64,000 nt of DNA. It comes from Mesorhizobium tamadayense. Its GTDB lineage: Bacteria; Pseudomonadota; Alphaproteobacteria; Rhizobiales; Rhizobiaceae. Made by a program: the position numbers and the translations under genes. Below are positions 33,929 to 41,927 of this stretch, one piece after another (the stretch's first letter is position 1; every line of letters begins with the position of its first letter). Below the pieces are notes generated by a model. That model searched no databases, was not told where the DNA came from, and worked only from the letters and a program-made list of their open reading frames with translations. The DNA is taken from contig NZ_RQXT01000005.1 of assembly GCF_003863365.1 (NCBI RefSeq), positions 124,001-188,000 of the forward strand, given 5' to 3'.

Positions 33929-35086
33929 TCATGGCGATTTTGGTGCAGCCGACCAGGCGATGACGCCGGAAGCGAGCAGCGCGGCGGCCGCCATCACCGA
34001 AGCAAGCACGTAATTCCCCGCGGCCTGAGCGAGCAGACCGGCGGCGATCGGGCCGATGATCTGGCCGAGGCCGAAGGCGGCCGTCATCACCGCGAAGATG
34101 CGGCGCGGCGCCTGCGGCGCAAGCCGCCTCGCCGTCTGCAGGCCGAGCGCGGTGATGGCGATGAAGGTGCCGCCGAGAAGCACGCCGGCGAGCAGCGGCC
34201 CGGTGAACCCTTTGACGACGACGCTGGCGGTGACGCCGACCACCTCGACCAGGCAGCTTACGGCATAGGCCGTGTAAAGCCCGGTCCTGCTGGCGAGCTT
34301 CTGCCAGAACCAGGTCGATGGAAAACCGGCAAGGCCGGCGACCATCCAGACGGCGGCCTCGAAGACCCGCCCGCCGCCGCCCTGGCGAACGATGGCGACC
34401 AGGAAAGTCGCCGTCACCACATAACCAAAGCCGAACAGCCCGTAGGCGACGATCATCTTTGCCAGCGACCTGTCCTTGGGCAGCGCCGGCTCGCGACCGT
34501 CGACGCCATTGGCAGGCGTGACCGAGCCGGCGAGCAGCGCGACAACGAGAAGGCCAACTGCCGAAAGCGCTCCGGACCAAAGCCAGCCAGCGGCCCAGCC
34601 AGCGTGTTCTGTGACGAGAATGGCGAGCAGCACCGAGGATCCTGCGATGCCCAGCCCGACACCGCCGAAGTGCAGCGCCTGCAGGTCGCCGCGGCCGGCG
34701 GCGGCAAGATGGCTGAAGAGGATCGAGGCCATGAACACCATGACGAAGGCGCTTGCGAGGCCGGCAAGGAAGCGGATGACGATGAATGCCGCCATCGTCT
34801 CGTTCAGCCCCATGAGCCCGGCGAGCACGGCACTGGCGGCAAGGCTGACGAACATCAGCAGGCGCTCGCGGCCGTGCGCCCAGCCGCCTGCCGCGGCGAG
34901 CGCGCCGATCAGGTAGCCGAGATAGTTGGCGGAGGCTATCCAGCCGGCGTCGGCCGGCGTCAGGTGCAGCTCCTCCATCATGCCGGGCAGGATCGGCGTG
35001 TAGACGAAGCGGCCAATGCCCATGGCGACGGCAAGCGCGACCATGCCGGCGATAGCGAGGCGCAAGGGGGATGGCGGGGCGTTCAT
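33929..35086 (-). CDS. MFS transporter, YbfB/YjiJ family
   Basis: A 385-residue, 12-segment major facilitator. MGIGRFVYTPILPGMMEELH near the N-terminus and WIASANYLGYLIGALAA are typical of the YbfB/YjiJ family. GWAHGRERLLMF replaces the usual A-type loop. The substrate is unknown. ATG 35086 (MNAPPSPLRL) is preferred to the upstream GTG/ATG frames; no strong Shine-Dalgarno is seen. It is the distal gene of the minus-strand pair with the small gene at 35159, divergent from a LysR gene. Confidence 0.82.
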   Translation of the reverse strand: MNAPPSPLRLAIAGMVALAVAMGIGRFVYTPILPGMMEELHLTPADAGWIASANYLGYLIGALAAAGGWAHGRERLLMFVSLAASAVLAGLMGLNETMAAFIVIRFLAGLASAFVMVFMASILFSHLAAAGRGDLQALHFGGVGLGIAGSSVLLAILVTEHAGWAAGWLWSGALSAVGLLVVALLAGSVTPANGVDGREPALPKDRSLAKMIVAYGLFGFGYVVTATFLVAIVRQGGGGRVFEAAVWMVAGLAGFPSTWFWQKLASRTGLYTAYAVSCLVEVVGVTASVVVKGFTGPLLAGVLLGGTFIAITALGLQTARRLAPQAPRRIFAVMTAAFGLGQIIGPIAAGLLAQAAGNYVLASVMAAAALLASGVIAWSAAPKSP

Positions 35087-35158
35087 TGCAGCGCAACATA
35101 AGTGCGCGCGCAGGCGAAACAATGCGTTTGTGTTGGGCCAGTTCGGCTCAGGCGGCTT

Positions 35159-35356
35159 TCAGCGGCAGGCCGTCTCGTAAGCCGTGCGGTGCGCGGTCAG
35201 CCGGAACGGCATGTCGCCTAGCTCGCGCTCCGACATCGTGTCGAGCACTGGATGCGACAGCGGATCGACGACCCAGCGGGCGACCTCGCCGTCATCGGGC
35301 CGAACCTGTCTCGGCTCGGCGCCGGAAAGCCCCTTCAGCAAAGATAAAATCTTCAT
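35159..35356 (-). CDS. Small unknown protein with strong ribosome binding site
   Basis: A 65-residue soluble protein (MKILSLLKGLSGAEPRQV, then VDPLSHPVLDTMSERELGDM). The family is not recognised. GGAGG lies 7 bp upstream of ATG 35356, so it is very likely translated. It stands divergent to the LysR gene (96-bp spacer) and 72 bp upstream of the YbfB-like MFS gene on the same strand, so it may be controlled with that transporter. Conserved-looking Trp, Pro and His residues sit in the middle of the protein. Confidence 0.7.
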   Translation of the reverse strand: MKILSLLKGLSGAEPRQVRPDDGEVARWVVDPLSHPVLDTMSERELGDMPFRLTAHRTAYETACR

Positions 35357-35452
35357 CGGATTGCCTCCAAGGTCTAGCTTGTCTTGCTAAAATCCGCCCT
35401 TTCCCGCCAAGTTTCAATTGAGATTTCGGTCCTGCCGGTTTAGAAAAACTGA

Positions 35453-36367
35453 ATGGCTATGCTGAACCGCGTCCATCTCAACGGCCTGCGCGCCGTCGAA
35501 ACCGTCGCCCGGCTGGGCTCGCTCGCGGCTGCGGCCGGCGAGCTCAACGTCTCGGTCAGCGCCGTCAGTCAGCAGATCAAGCGCACCGAAAAGCAGCTCG
35601 GCCAAGCGCTGTTCGAGCGGACGCCCGGCGGCCTGGTGCCGACGGAATTCGGCGCCATCTTCACCGCGCGGCTGAGCGCCGGCTTCCGTGAGCTCGCGCA
35701 GGCGGTGGCGCTCGCCGACGAGGCGAGCGAATGCACGCTGGTGGTTTCGGTGGCGCCGGCCTTCGCCTCGAAATGGCTGCTGCCCAGGCTGTCGCGGCAT
35801 TTCGCCCGCCACCCGAACGTTTTGCTGCGGATCGACGCTTCGGCTCGTATCGCCGACCTCGACCATTCCGACATCGATATCGCCATCCGGCTTGGCGACG
35901 GCAAATGGCCGGGCGGCCGGGCAGAGCTTCTGCTGGCGCAAGAGGTGTTTCCGGTCTGCGCGCCGTCGATCGCCGCCAAGCTGAAATCGATTGACGACCT
36001 GGCGCAGACCTGCGCCATCACCGACGAACGGGCGATGATCAGCTGGGACAGCTGGTTCGAGGCGGCGGGCGTCGAGCCGGTCACCTTCCTCAAGGGCGCG
36101 CGCTTCACCGATCCGATGCTTTGCCTGGAATCGGCGATCGCCGGCCACGGCGTGATGCTCGCCTGGCAATTGCTGACCGCCGATGCGCTGGCCGACGGAC
36201 GGCTGGTCGCGCCCTTCGGCGTGCGCGCGCAAAGCGGGCTCGGCTATTGGCTGGTGACATCGGCCACGAAGAGCGAGAGCCGCAAGGTGCGCGACTTCAA
36301 GGCCTGGATCCGCGAGGAGATCGAAGCGACCATGGCGCAGTTCAGGGCGTTGGACAACGCCGCCTGA
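35453..36367 (+). CDS. LysR-family regulator (GcvA-type)
   Basis: A 304-residue regulator: winged helix HLNGLRAVETVARLGSLAAA and ELNVSVSAVSQQIKRTEKQL, followed by an effector domain with IDIAIRLGDGKWPGG, the pattern of GcvA-like LysR proteins. The start is ATG 35453. It is divergent from the small gene and the MFS gene, its probable targets; it reads toward the M29 aminopeptidase 78 bp downstream but need not be co-transcribed with it. Confidence 0.87.
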   Translation: MAMLNRVHLNGLRAVETVARLGSLAAAAGELNVSVSAVSQQIKRTEKQLGQALFERTPGGLVPTEFGAIFTARLSAGFRELAQAVALADEASECTLVVSVAPAFASKWLLPRLSRHFARHPNVLLRIDASARIADLDHSDIDIAIRLGDGKWPGGRAELLLAQEVFPVCAPSIAAKLKSIDDLAQTCAITDERAMISWDSWFEAAGVEPVTFLKGARFTDPMLCLESAIAGHGVMLAWQLLTADALADGRLVAPFGVRAQSGLGYWLVTSATKSESRKVRDFKAWIREEIEATMAQFRALDNAA

Positions 36368-36445
36368 CCCAGTCGATCGCAGTGGAAAGGCCAAGCTCGC
36401 CGGTCTATGTAAGGGCCAGACCCCAACATAACGGCAGGCAGGATC

Positions 36446-37702
36446 ATGACCACACATTCGCGCGGTGTCTCGGCAACCATCGACCCGGTGAAGCTCGACA
36501 GGCTGGCCGAGGTCGCCGTCAAGGTCGGGCTGCAGCTGCAGCCGGGACAGGACTTGGTGCTGACCTCGTCCATCGCGGCGCTGCCACTGACCAGGCGCAT
36601 CGTCGAGCATGCCTACAAGGCCGGCGCCGGGCTGGTGACGCCGATCTTCAACGACGACGAGATCACGCTGGCGCGCTTCCGCTACGGCGCCGACGCCGGC
36701 TTCGACCGCGCCGCCGGCTGGCTCTATGAAGGCATGGCAAAGGCCTTCTCCAACAATGCGGCGCGGCTCGCGGTGCGCGGCGAGGATCCCTCGCTGCTGT
36801 CGGCGCAGGACCCGGCCAAGGTGTCGCGCGCCAACAAGGCGAACTCGATGGCCTACCAGCCGGCGCTGGAGAAGATCACCGGCTTCGACATCAACTGGAA
36901 CATCGTCGCCTATCCCGATCTTGCCTGGGCTAGCCAAGTGTTCCCGGGCGAGCCCGACGACGTCGCGGTTGCGAAGCTCGCCGACGCCATCTTCGCGGCC
37001 TCGCGCGTGGACGTCGAGGATCCGATCGGCAACTGGAAGGCGCATAACGCCGCCTTGGCCGAGCGCACGAAATGGCTGAACGAGCACAATTTCCACGCGC
37101 TGCATTTCACCGGGCCCGGCACCGACCTGACCGTCGGACTGGCTGAGGGCCATGAATGGATGGGCGGCGCCTCGACGGCCAAGAACGGCATCACCTGCAA
37201 CCCGAACATCCCGACCGAGGAGGTCTTCACCACGCCACATGCCTCGCGGGTCGAAGGCCACGTCTCCTCGACCAAGCCGCTCTCCTATCAGGGCACGCTG
37301 ATCGACGAGATTTCGGTCCGCTTCGAGGGCGGGCGGATCGTCGAGGCCAAGGCCTCGAAGGGCGAGGATGTGCTGAAGAAGGTGCTCGACACCGACGAGG
37401 GCGCGCGCCGGCTCGGCGAGGTGGCGCTAGTGCCGCATTCCTCGCCGATCTCGAAGAGTGGGCTGTTGTTCTTCAACACGCTGTTCGACGAGAATGCCGC
37501 CTGCCACATCGCGTTGGGGCAGTGCTATTCCAAGTGCTTCGTCAACGGCGCCTCGCTCAGCCAGGACGAGATCGCCGAGCGCGGCGGCAACAAGAGTTTC
37601 ATTCACATCGACTGGATGATCGGCTCGGACAAGATCGACATCGACGGCCTGGCCAAGGACGGCCGCCGCGTGCCGGTCATGCGCAAGGGCGAGTGGGCCT
37701 GA
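36446..37702 (+). CDS. M29 family aminopeptidase
   Basis: A 418-residue cytosolic metallopeptidase of the AmpS/PepS/aminopeptidase T family. Conserved blocks include HFTGPGTDLTVGLAEGHEWM, NIPTEEVFTTPHASRVEGHV (metal ligands in the PTEEVFT region), EVALVPHSSPISKS and the C-terminal GGNKSFIHIDWMIGSD. It removes N-terminal residues from peptides. The start is ATG 36446, with AGGA 4-5 bp upstream. The next gene follows after a family A repeat. Confidence 0.93.
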   Translation: MTTHSRGVSATIDPVKLDRLAEVAVKVGLQLQPGQDLVLTSSIAALPLTRRIVEHAYKAGAGLVTPIFNDDEITLARFRYGADAGFDRAAGWLYEGMAKAFSNNAARLAVRGEDPSLLSAQDPAKVSRANKANSMAYQPALEKITGFDINWNIVAYPDLAWASQVFPGEPDDVAVAKLADAIFAASRVDVEDPIGNWKAHNAALAERTKWLNEHNFHALHFTGPGTDLTVGLAEGHEWMGGASTAKNGITCNPNIPTEEVFTTPHASRVEGHVSSTKPLSYQGTLIDEISVRFEGGRIVEAKASKGEDVLKKVLDTDEGARRLGEVALVPHSSPISKSGLLFFNTLFDENAACHIALGQCYSKCFVNGASLSQDEIAERGGNKSFIHIDWMIGSDKIDIDGLAKDGRRVPVMRKGEWA

Positions 37703-37705
37703 GAG

Positions 37706-37766
37706 AACTGATTGTCTTGCGCAATTCCGGGCGGAGAACCGCTGCACGCTTTTCCTGGAATTGCTT
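37706..37766. repeat. Palindromic repeat family A, full copy
   Basis: GAACTGATTGTCTTGCGCAA starts the element; arms GCAATTCCGGGCGGA and TTTTCCTGGAATTGCT flank GAACCGCTGCACGC. It lies directly between the aminopeptidase stop and the ribosome binding site of the DUF488 gene. Confidence 0.82.
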
Positions 37767-37781
37767 GGCAAGGGAGGCGTG

Positions 37782-38135
37782 ATGGCCTTCGACCTGGCGG
37801 TGAAGCGCATCTACGAGGCGCCCGAGAAGACCGACGGCCAGCGGGTGCTGGTGGACCGCATCTGGCCGCGCGGTGTTGCCAAGAAGGACGCCGAGCTGGC
37901 GCTCTGGCTGAAGGAAATCGCGCCGAGCGAGGAACTGCGCAAATGGTTCGGGCATGACCCCGGGCGCTGGCTAGAATTCCAGAAGCGGTATCGCGCGGAG
38001 CTTGAGCACAACGAAGAGGCGGTAGCGCAATTGCGAGGGCTGCTGCGCGAGGGCAAGGTGACGCTGCTCTATGGGGCGCATGACGAGGCGCACAACAACG
38101 CAGTGGCGCTGGCTGGATATTTGCGAAGGGCGTGA
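37782..38135 (+). CDS. DUF488 family protein
   Basis: A 117-residue cytosolic protein starting MAFDLAVKRIYEAPEKTDGQ, with RVLVDRIWPRGVAKKDAEL, KWFGHDPGRWLEFQKRYRAE and VTLLYGAHDEAHNNAVAL, the full DUF488 pattern. The conserved Arg, Trp and His residues suggest an enzyme, but none is established. GGAGG stands 5 bp before ATG 37782; a GTG directly before it is also possible. The leader includes the right arm of the repeat. Confidence 0.9.
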   Translation: MAFDLAVKRIYEAPEKTDGQRVLVDRIWPRGVAKKDAELALWLKEIAPSEELRKWFGHDPGRWLEFQKRYRAELEHNEEAVAQLRGLLREGKVTLLYGAHDEAHNNAVALAGYLRRA

Positions 38136-38150
38136 CCTCTCGTTCGTCAC

Positions 38151-38300
38151 CTCGGGCTTGACCCGAGGATCCATGCCGTGACCTCCGCCGAAGGATGCAG
38201 CGGAGAAGAATCTGCACCCGTTGCAACTCTCAAAGGTCGCGGCATGGATCCTATGGTCTGCGCCGCGTCGCTCCGCTCCTTGCTCCGCCATCGGATGACG
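38151..38300. repeat. Mosaic intergenic repeat
   Basis: The gap 38136-38319 is filled by an element with CTCGGGCTTGACCCGAG near its start and arms GGATCCATGCCGTGACCT (38168-38185) and AGGTCGCGGCATGGATCC (about 38234-38251), ending with GCGCCGCGTCGCTCCGCTCC. A fragment of the same end is at 29126-29175. Elements of this kind are common between rhizobial genes. Confidence 0.75.
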
Positions 38301-38319
38301 ATGCCACGGAGGCTGCGCC

Positions 38320-38667
38320 CTACCCAACCGCTTCCTGATAAACCTCCGGCTTGAACCCAACCAGAATACGCTCGCCGACTTCCAGCACCGGGCGCTTGAT
38401 CATCGTCGGCTTGGCGAGCATCAGCGTCTTGGCCTTCTTCTCGTCGAGCGCTTCCTTGTCCTTCTCGGACAACTCGCGAAAAGTCGTGCTTGCCTTGTTG
38501 AGGAGCTTTTCCCAGCCGATCTTGCCGACCCAGCCATTCAGCCTCTGCGCCTCGATCCCTTCGGCCCGGTAATCGTGGAAGCGGTAAGCGACGTCATGGC
38601 TCTCCAGCCAGACGCGCGCCTTCTTGATCGTGTCGCAGTTGGTGATGCCGTACATGACGATCGTCAA
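38320..38667 (-). CDS. ArsC/Spx/YffB-family reductase-like protein
   Basis: A 115-residue thioredoxin-fold protein: MYGITNCDTIKKARVWLE with a single active-site-type Cys, HDYRAEGIEAQRL, and the C-terminal KPTMIKRPVLEVGERILVGF. It belongs to the YffB branch rather than true arsenate reductases, and no ars genes are near. The start is TTG 38667 with GAGG 7 bp upstream; ATG 38655 would shorten it by four residues. It stands alone. Confidence 0.85.
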   Translation of the reverse strand: MTIVMYGITNCDTIKKARVWLESHDVAYRFHDYRAEGIEAQRLNGWVGKIGWEKLLNKASTTFRELSEKDKEALDEKKAKTLMLAKPTMIKRPVLEVGERILVGFKPEVYQEAVG

Positions 38668-38846
38668 ACTCAGACCTCGGGCGGATGGGATTGCGAATCT
38701 GAGCGAACGTAAGCCTGCCTCTGCCGCTTTGCCAGCGGGACTATGTGAAGACGATTTGACGCGCCCATGGCGGCCGAGGCGTCATCCTGGCCGCCATGCC
38801 GGTTGCCAACCGTGCAGCGACATGCGCTGGCTGCTGGTTTTAGGCC

Positions 38847-39200
38847 TCAATAGTAGAAGCGCTCTTCGCTGATCTTGCCGTTCCTGACCGTGTAGAGGCC
38901 GACCTCATCAATGGTGGTGCGCTCGCCAGTGGCCTTGGGCGTTATGTCGAACTTGAAGCGCAATGCGAATTGATCGCCATTGACGTAGGGGCCATCAATC
39001 GAACCGCCATGAACTTCGTTGTTCGCCTGCCACCACTCACCCTTCTGCCTCACAGCTTCCTTTCCCCGGCAGACATCGTTCGGCCCTTCCATGGCTTCAT
39101 AACTGACGATGTCGTCGGCATTGTACTTTGCAGCGGCGCTTGCGCTGTCGCCCTGCCTGAGCATCTCGGTGAAATCCTTGGCAATTTCCGCAATGGTCAT
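38847..39200 (-). CDS. SnoaL-like / NTF2-fold protein
   Basis: A 117-residue protein of the NTF2-like superfamily (MTIAEIAKDFTEMLRQGDSA, DIVSYEAMEGPNDVCRGKEA, GLYTVRNGKISEERFYY). Such proteins are small ligand-binding or isomerase-like domains; no activity can be named. ATG 39200 has GGAGGAAG just upstream, a strong ribosome binding site. It is monocistronic; the flanking spacers 38668-38846 and 39201-39370 show nothing clear. Confidence 0.82.
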   Translation of the reverse strand: MTIAEIAKDFTEMLRQGDSASAAAKYNADDIVSYEAMEGPNDVCRGKEAVRQKGEWWQANNEVHGGSIDGPYVNGDQFALRFKFDITPKATGERTTIDEVGLYTVRNGKISEERFYY

Positions 39201-39370
39201 GACTTCCTCCCTTTAGGCGCAATGCAAGTAGGGCGCCGCCTGCCGGCCTGCCACCGCCGGCCTGCTTGTAGCTGACACCTCGTGTCAGGATGCTCGCGGC
39301 TGGAGCATTACGCCGCGGCGATCACGGAACTCAAGTGGCAGACAGCGCCGGCACCTTCGGAACTGATACG

Positions 39371-40348
39371 TCAATAACACCCGCGCTCGATGGCGAGCCG
39401 GCGCACCAGCGCCAGCACGCTGTCGATGGTCGGCGTCGGTTGGCCGGTCAAGCGGCCGAGCTCCTGCACGGCGCCCACCAGCGCGTCGATCTCCATCGGG
39501 CGGCCGCGTTCGAGATCCTGCAGCATCGAGGTCTTGTGCTCGCCGACAGCGCCGGCGCCCTTGATGCGCCGGTCGACGGCGATGGGGAAGCGCACGCTGA
39601 GGCGCTCGCCGATCGCCTGCGCCTCGATCATCATGGAACGGACGACAGCGCGCGTGCCTTCATCGGCGACGATCGCTGCAAGCGTGCTGCCGGTGAGCGC
39701 CGAGATCGGGTTGAAGGAGAGATTGCCCCAGAGCTTCACCCAGATCTCCGAGCGTATATCCTCGCGCACAGGCGCCTGCAGCCCGGCCTTGACCAGTTCG
39801 CGCGCGAGCGCTGCGACACGATCGCTCTTCTCGCCGGAAGGCTCGCCGAGCGAAAAGCGCGTGCCCTCGACATGGCGGATCAGGCCTGGCGCATCGACCT
39901 CGACGGCCGGATAAACGACGGAGCCGATGACGCGCTCTGGCCCGATACGCTCCCAGATCGTGCCGCCGGGATCGACTGCAGTAAGTCGCGTTCCTTCGAG
40001 CGCGCCGCCGGCCCTGTGGAAATACCACCAGGGCACGCCGTTCTGCATGGTGACGACGGCGGTCCCCTCGCCCAGCAGCGGCTCGATCTGGCCGAGCGCC
40101 GGCGCCAGCGAATGCGCCTTCAGCGCCAGCACGACATAGTCCTGCGCGCCAAGCTCATCGGCCCGCGCCGCGGCCCTCACCCGTGCCACCGTTTCCTTGC
40201 CGTCCTCGATCAGGCGAAGACCGCCGGCCTTGATCGCTTCGAGATGCGCGCCGCGCGCCACGATCGACAGATCGACCCGGCCGGCGATCGTCAGCTTGGC
40301 GGCGAGGTAGCCGCCGATCGCGCCCGCGCCAAAGACGGTAATGCGCAT
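39371..40348 (-). CDS. Ketopantoate reductase (PanE/ApbA) family protein
   Basis: A 325-residue NADPH-dependent reductase. The dinucleotide fold is MRITVFGAGAIGGYLAAKL; the family continues with VVTMQNGVPWWYF, KLWGNLSFNPISALTGSTL and GRPMEIDALVGAVQELGR. It may reduce 2-dehydropantoate to pantoate, but family members also act on other 2-oxoacids, and its place at the end of an ABC-importer operon with an acyl-CoA ligase argues for a catabolic substrate. Its ATG overlaps the ligase stop by one base. The true panE may be elsewhere. Confidence 0.85.
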   Translation of the reverse strand: MRITVFGAGAIGGYLAAKLTIAGRVDLSIVARGAHLEAIKAGGLRLIEDGKETVARVRAAARADELGAQDYVVLALKAHSLAPALGQIEPLLGEGTAVVTMQNGVPWWYFHRAGGALEGTRLTAVDPGGTIWERIGPERVIGSVVYPAVEVDAPGLIRHVEGTRFSLGEPSGEKSDRVAALARELVKAGLQAPVREDIRSEIWVKLWGNLSFNPISALTGSTLAAIVADEGTRAVVRSMMIEAQAIGERLSVRFPIAVDRRIKGAGAVGEHKTSMLQDLERGRPMEIDALVGAVQELGRLTGQPTPTIDSVLALVRRLAIERGCY

Positions 40349-41877
40349 CAGCCGAGACCGAGCTTTACCGCAAGGCCGATGCGCTGCAGCTTGCCGGTGG
40401 CGCCCTTCGGAATCTCGTCCAGGATCACCACCTTGCGCGGCACCTTGAAGTCGGCGAGCCGCATGGCCGCAAAACCGCGGATATCGGCCTCGCTGGCGCT
40501 CTGGCCTTCGCGCAGCACGACAGCGGCCGCGACCTCCTCGCCGAGCTTGTCATGCGGCATGGCGAAGGTGACCACCTGCGCCACCGCCGGATGGTCCATC
40601 AGCACGCCGTCGACCTCGAGCGGCGAGATTTTCTCGCCGCCGCGATTGATGATCTCCTTCAGCCGCCCGGTGACGCGCAGGTAGTTGTCTTCGTCGAGCA
40701 TGCCCTGGTCGCCGGTGTGGAACCAGCCATGGGCGAAGGCGCTGGCGTTGGCGTCCGGGTTCTTCTCGTAGCCGGCGGTGACGTTCGGGCCACGAATGAC
40801 GATCTCACCGATCTCGCCGGGTTCGAGCAGCCGTCCGTCGGGCGCCATGATGGCCACTTCCGGCCCGGCGGCCGCGCCGACGCTGCCGGGCTTGCGCTGG
40901 CCGGGCGGCAGGCGGTTGGACGCCATCTGGTGCGCGGCTTCGGTCATGCCATAGGATTCGATCACCGGGCAGCCGAAGGTCGCTTCGAGTTCCGCCATCA
41001 CCTGCGCGGGCAGGGATGCGGAGGACGAGCGGATGAAGCGCAGCTTTGCCTCGGCGAGCTGCCCGGGATTGCGCGCGGCGCGCGGCAGGATCGCCTGGTG
41101 CATGGTCGGCACCGCCGTGTACCAGCTCGGCTTCGCCTCGGAGAGCCACTGGAAGAAGCGTAGCGCGTTGAAGCCCGGCGTGCAGAAGACGCTGCCGCCG
41201 GCGGCAAGCGAGGACAGCACTGCCGCGATCAGGCCGTGTATGTGGAACAGCGGCATGATGTTGAGGCAGCGATCCCCAGCAGTCAGGCCGAGCGTTGCGC
41301 CGATATGCGCGGCCGAAGCAGCAAGGTTGGCGTGACTGAGCGGCACCAGTTTGGGACGCGAGGTGGTGCCTGAGGTGTGCAGCAGGAGTGCGGTGTCGCC
41401 ATCCTCGGCCAATCCGGACGCGAGCGGCGGCCCGACCGGGTCGCCCTCGATCCTGAAGACGCCGGCCGGCGCGCCATCCGGCACGATCAGCCGCAGCACC
41501 GGGATGCCAAGGCGTTCGGCAACCTCGACCGAGGGACCTGCCTCATCCTTGCCAACGAGGATCGCCTTGACGCCGATATCGCTCAAATAGAAATCGAGCT
41601 CGTCGGCGCGGTAGGCCGGATTGAGGGGTGCGGTGGAAGCGGCCGCGGCCACCGCGATGAAGGCCGTCGCCATCTCCGGGCCGTTCGGCAGCACGATGGC
41701 GACGCGGTCGCCACGGCCGATGCCAAGCGCGTTGAGCCGCGCCGCGGTCTCGCCAATCAGCCGGCGCAGCCCGCCATGCGACAGGGCTGTCCGTTCAGGC
41801 GCCGCGATTGCCGGAGCGTCTTCGGCGCCGGGAGCAAGACGATGGGCAACGTCGATGGGATTTTCGCTTCTTGTCAT
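40348..41877 (-). CDS. Acyl-CoA ligase (AMP-forming), Pcs60/oxalyl-CoA synthetase-like
   Basis: A 509-residue ANL-superfamily enzyme that activates a carboxylic acid to its CoA thioester through an adenylate. Motifs are LLLHTSGTTSRPKLVPLSHA (P-loop-like A3), YGMTEAAHQMASN (A5), GWFHTGDQGMLDEDNYL (A7), GRLKEIINRGGEKISPLEV (A8) and the catalytic Lys in IPKGATGKLQRI (A10). It resembles the Pcs60/AAE3 group of oxalyl- or malonyl-CoA synthetases, but this is only a similarity of layout. It lies 50 bp downstream of the gamma-glutamyltransferase-like gene. Confidence 0.85.
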   Translation of the reverse strand: MTRSENPIDVAHRLAPGAEDAPAIAAPERTALSHGGLRRLIGETAARLNALGIGRGDRVAIVLPNGPEMATAFIAVAAAASTAPLNPAYRADELDFYLSDIGVKAILVGKDEAGPSVEVAERLGIPVLRLIVPDGAPAGVFRIEGDPVGPPLASGLAEDGDTALLLHTSGTTSRPKLVPLSHANLAASAAHIGATLGLTAGDRCLNIMPLFHIHGLIAAVLSSLAAGGSVFCTPGFNALRFFQWLSEAKPSWYTAVPTMHQAILPRAARNPGQLAEAKLRFIRSSSASLPAQVMAELEATFGCPVIESYGMTEAAHQMASNRLPPGQRKPGSVGAAAGPEVAIMAPDGRLLEPGEIGEIVIRGPNVTAGYEKNPDANASAFAHGWFHTGDQGMLDEDNYLRVTGRLKEIINRGGEKISPLEVDGVLMDHPAVAQVVTFAMPHDKLGEEVAAAVVLREGQSASEADIRGFAAMRLADFKVPRKVVILDEIPKGATGKLQRIGLAVKLGLG

Positions 41878-41927
41878 GGTTCCAGACTATGTTTCGAACG
41901 ATCGGCCGATGTCCAGCAACAGGCTGC

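Noticed and set aside
39201..39370. A possible small gene or regulatory RNA in this gap
   Set aside because: No frame with a ribosome binding site and no clear inverted repeat was seen.
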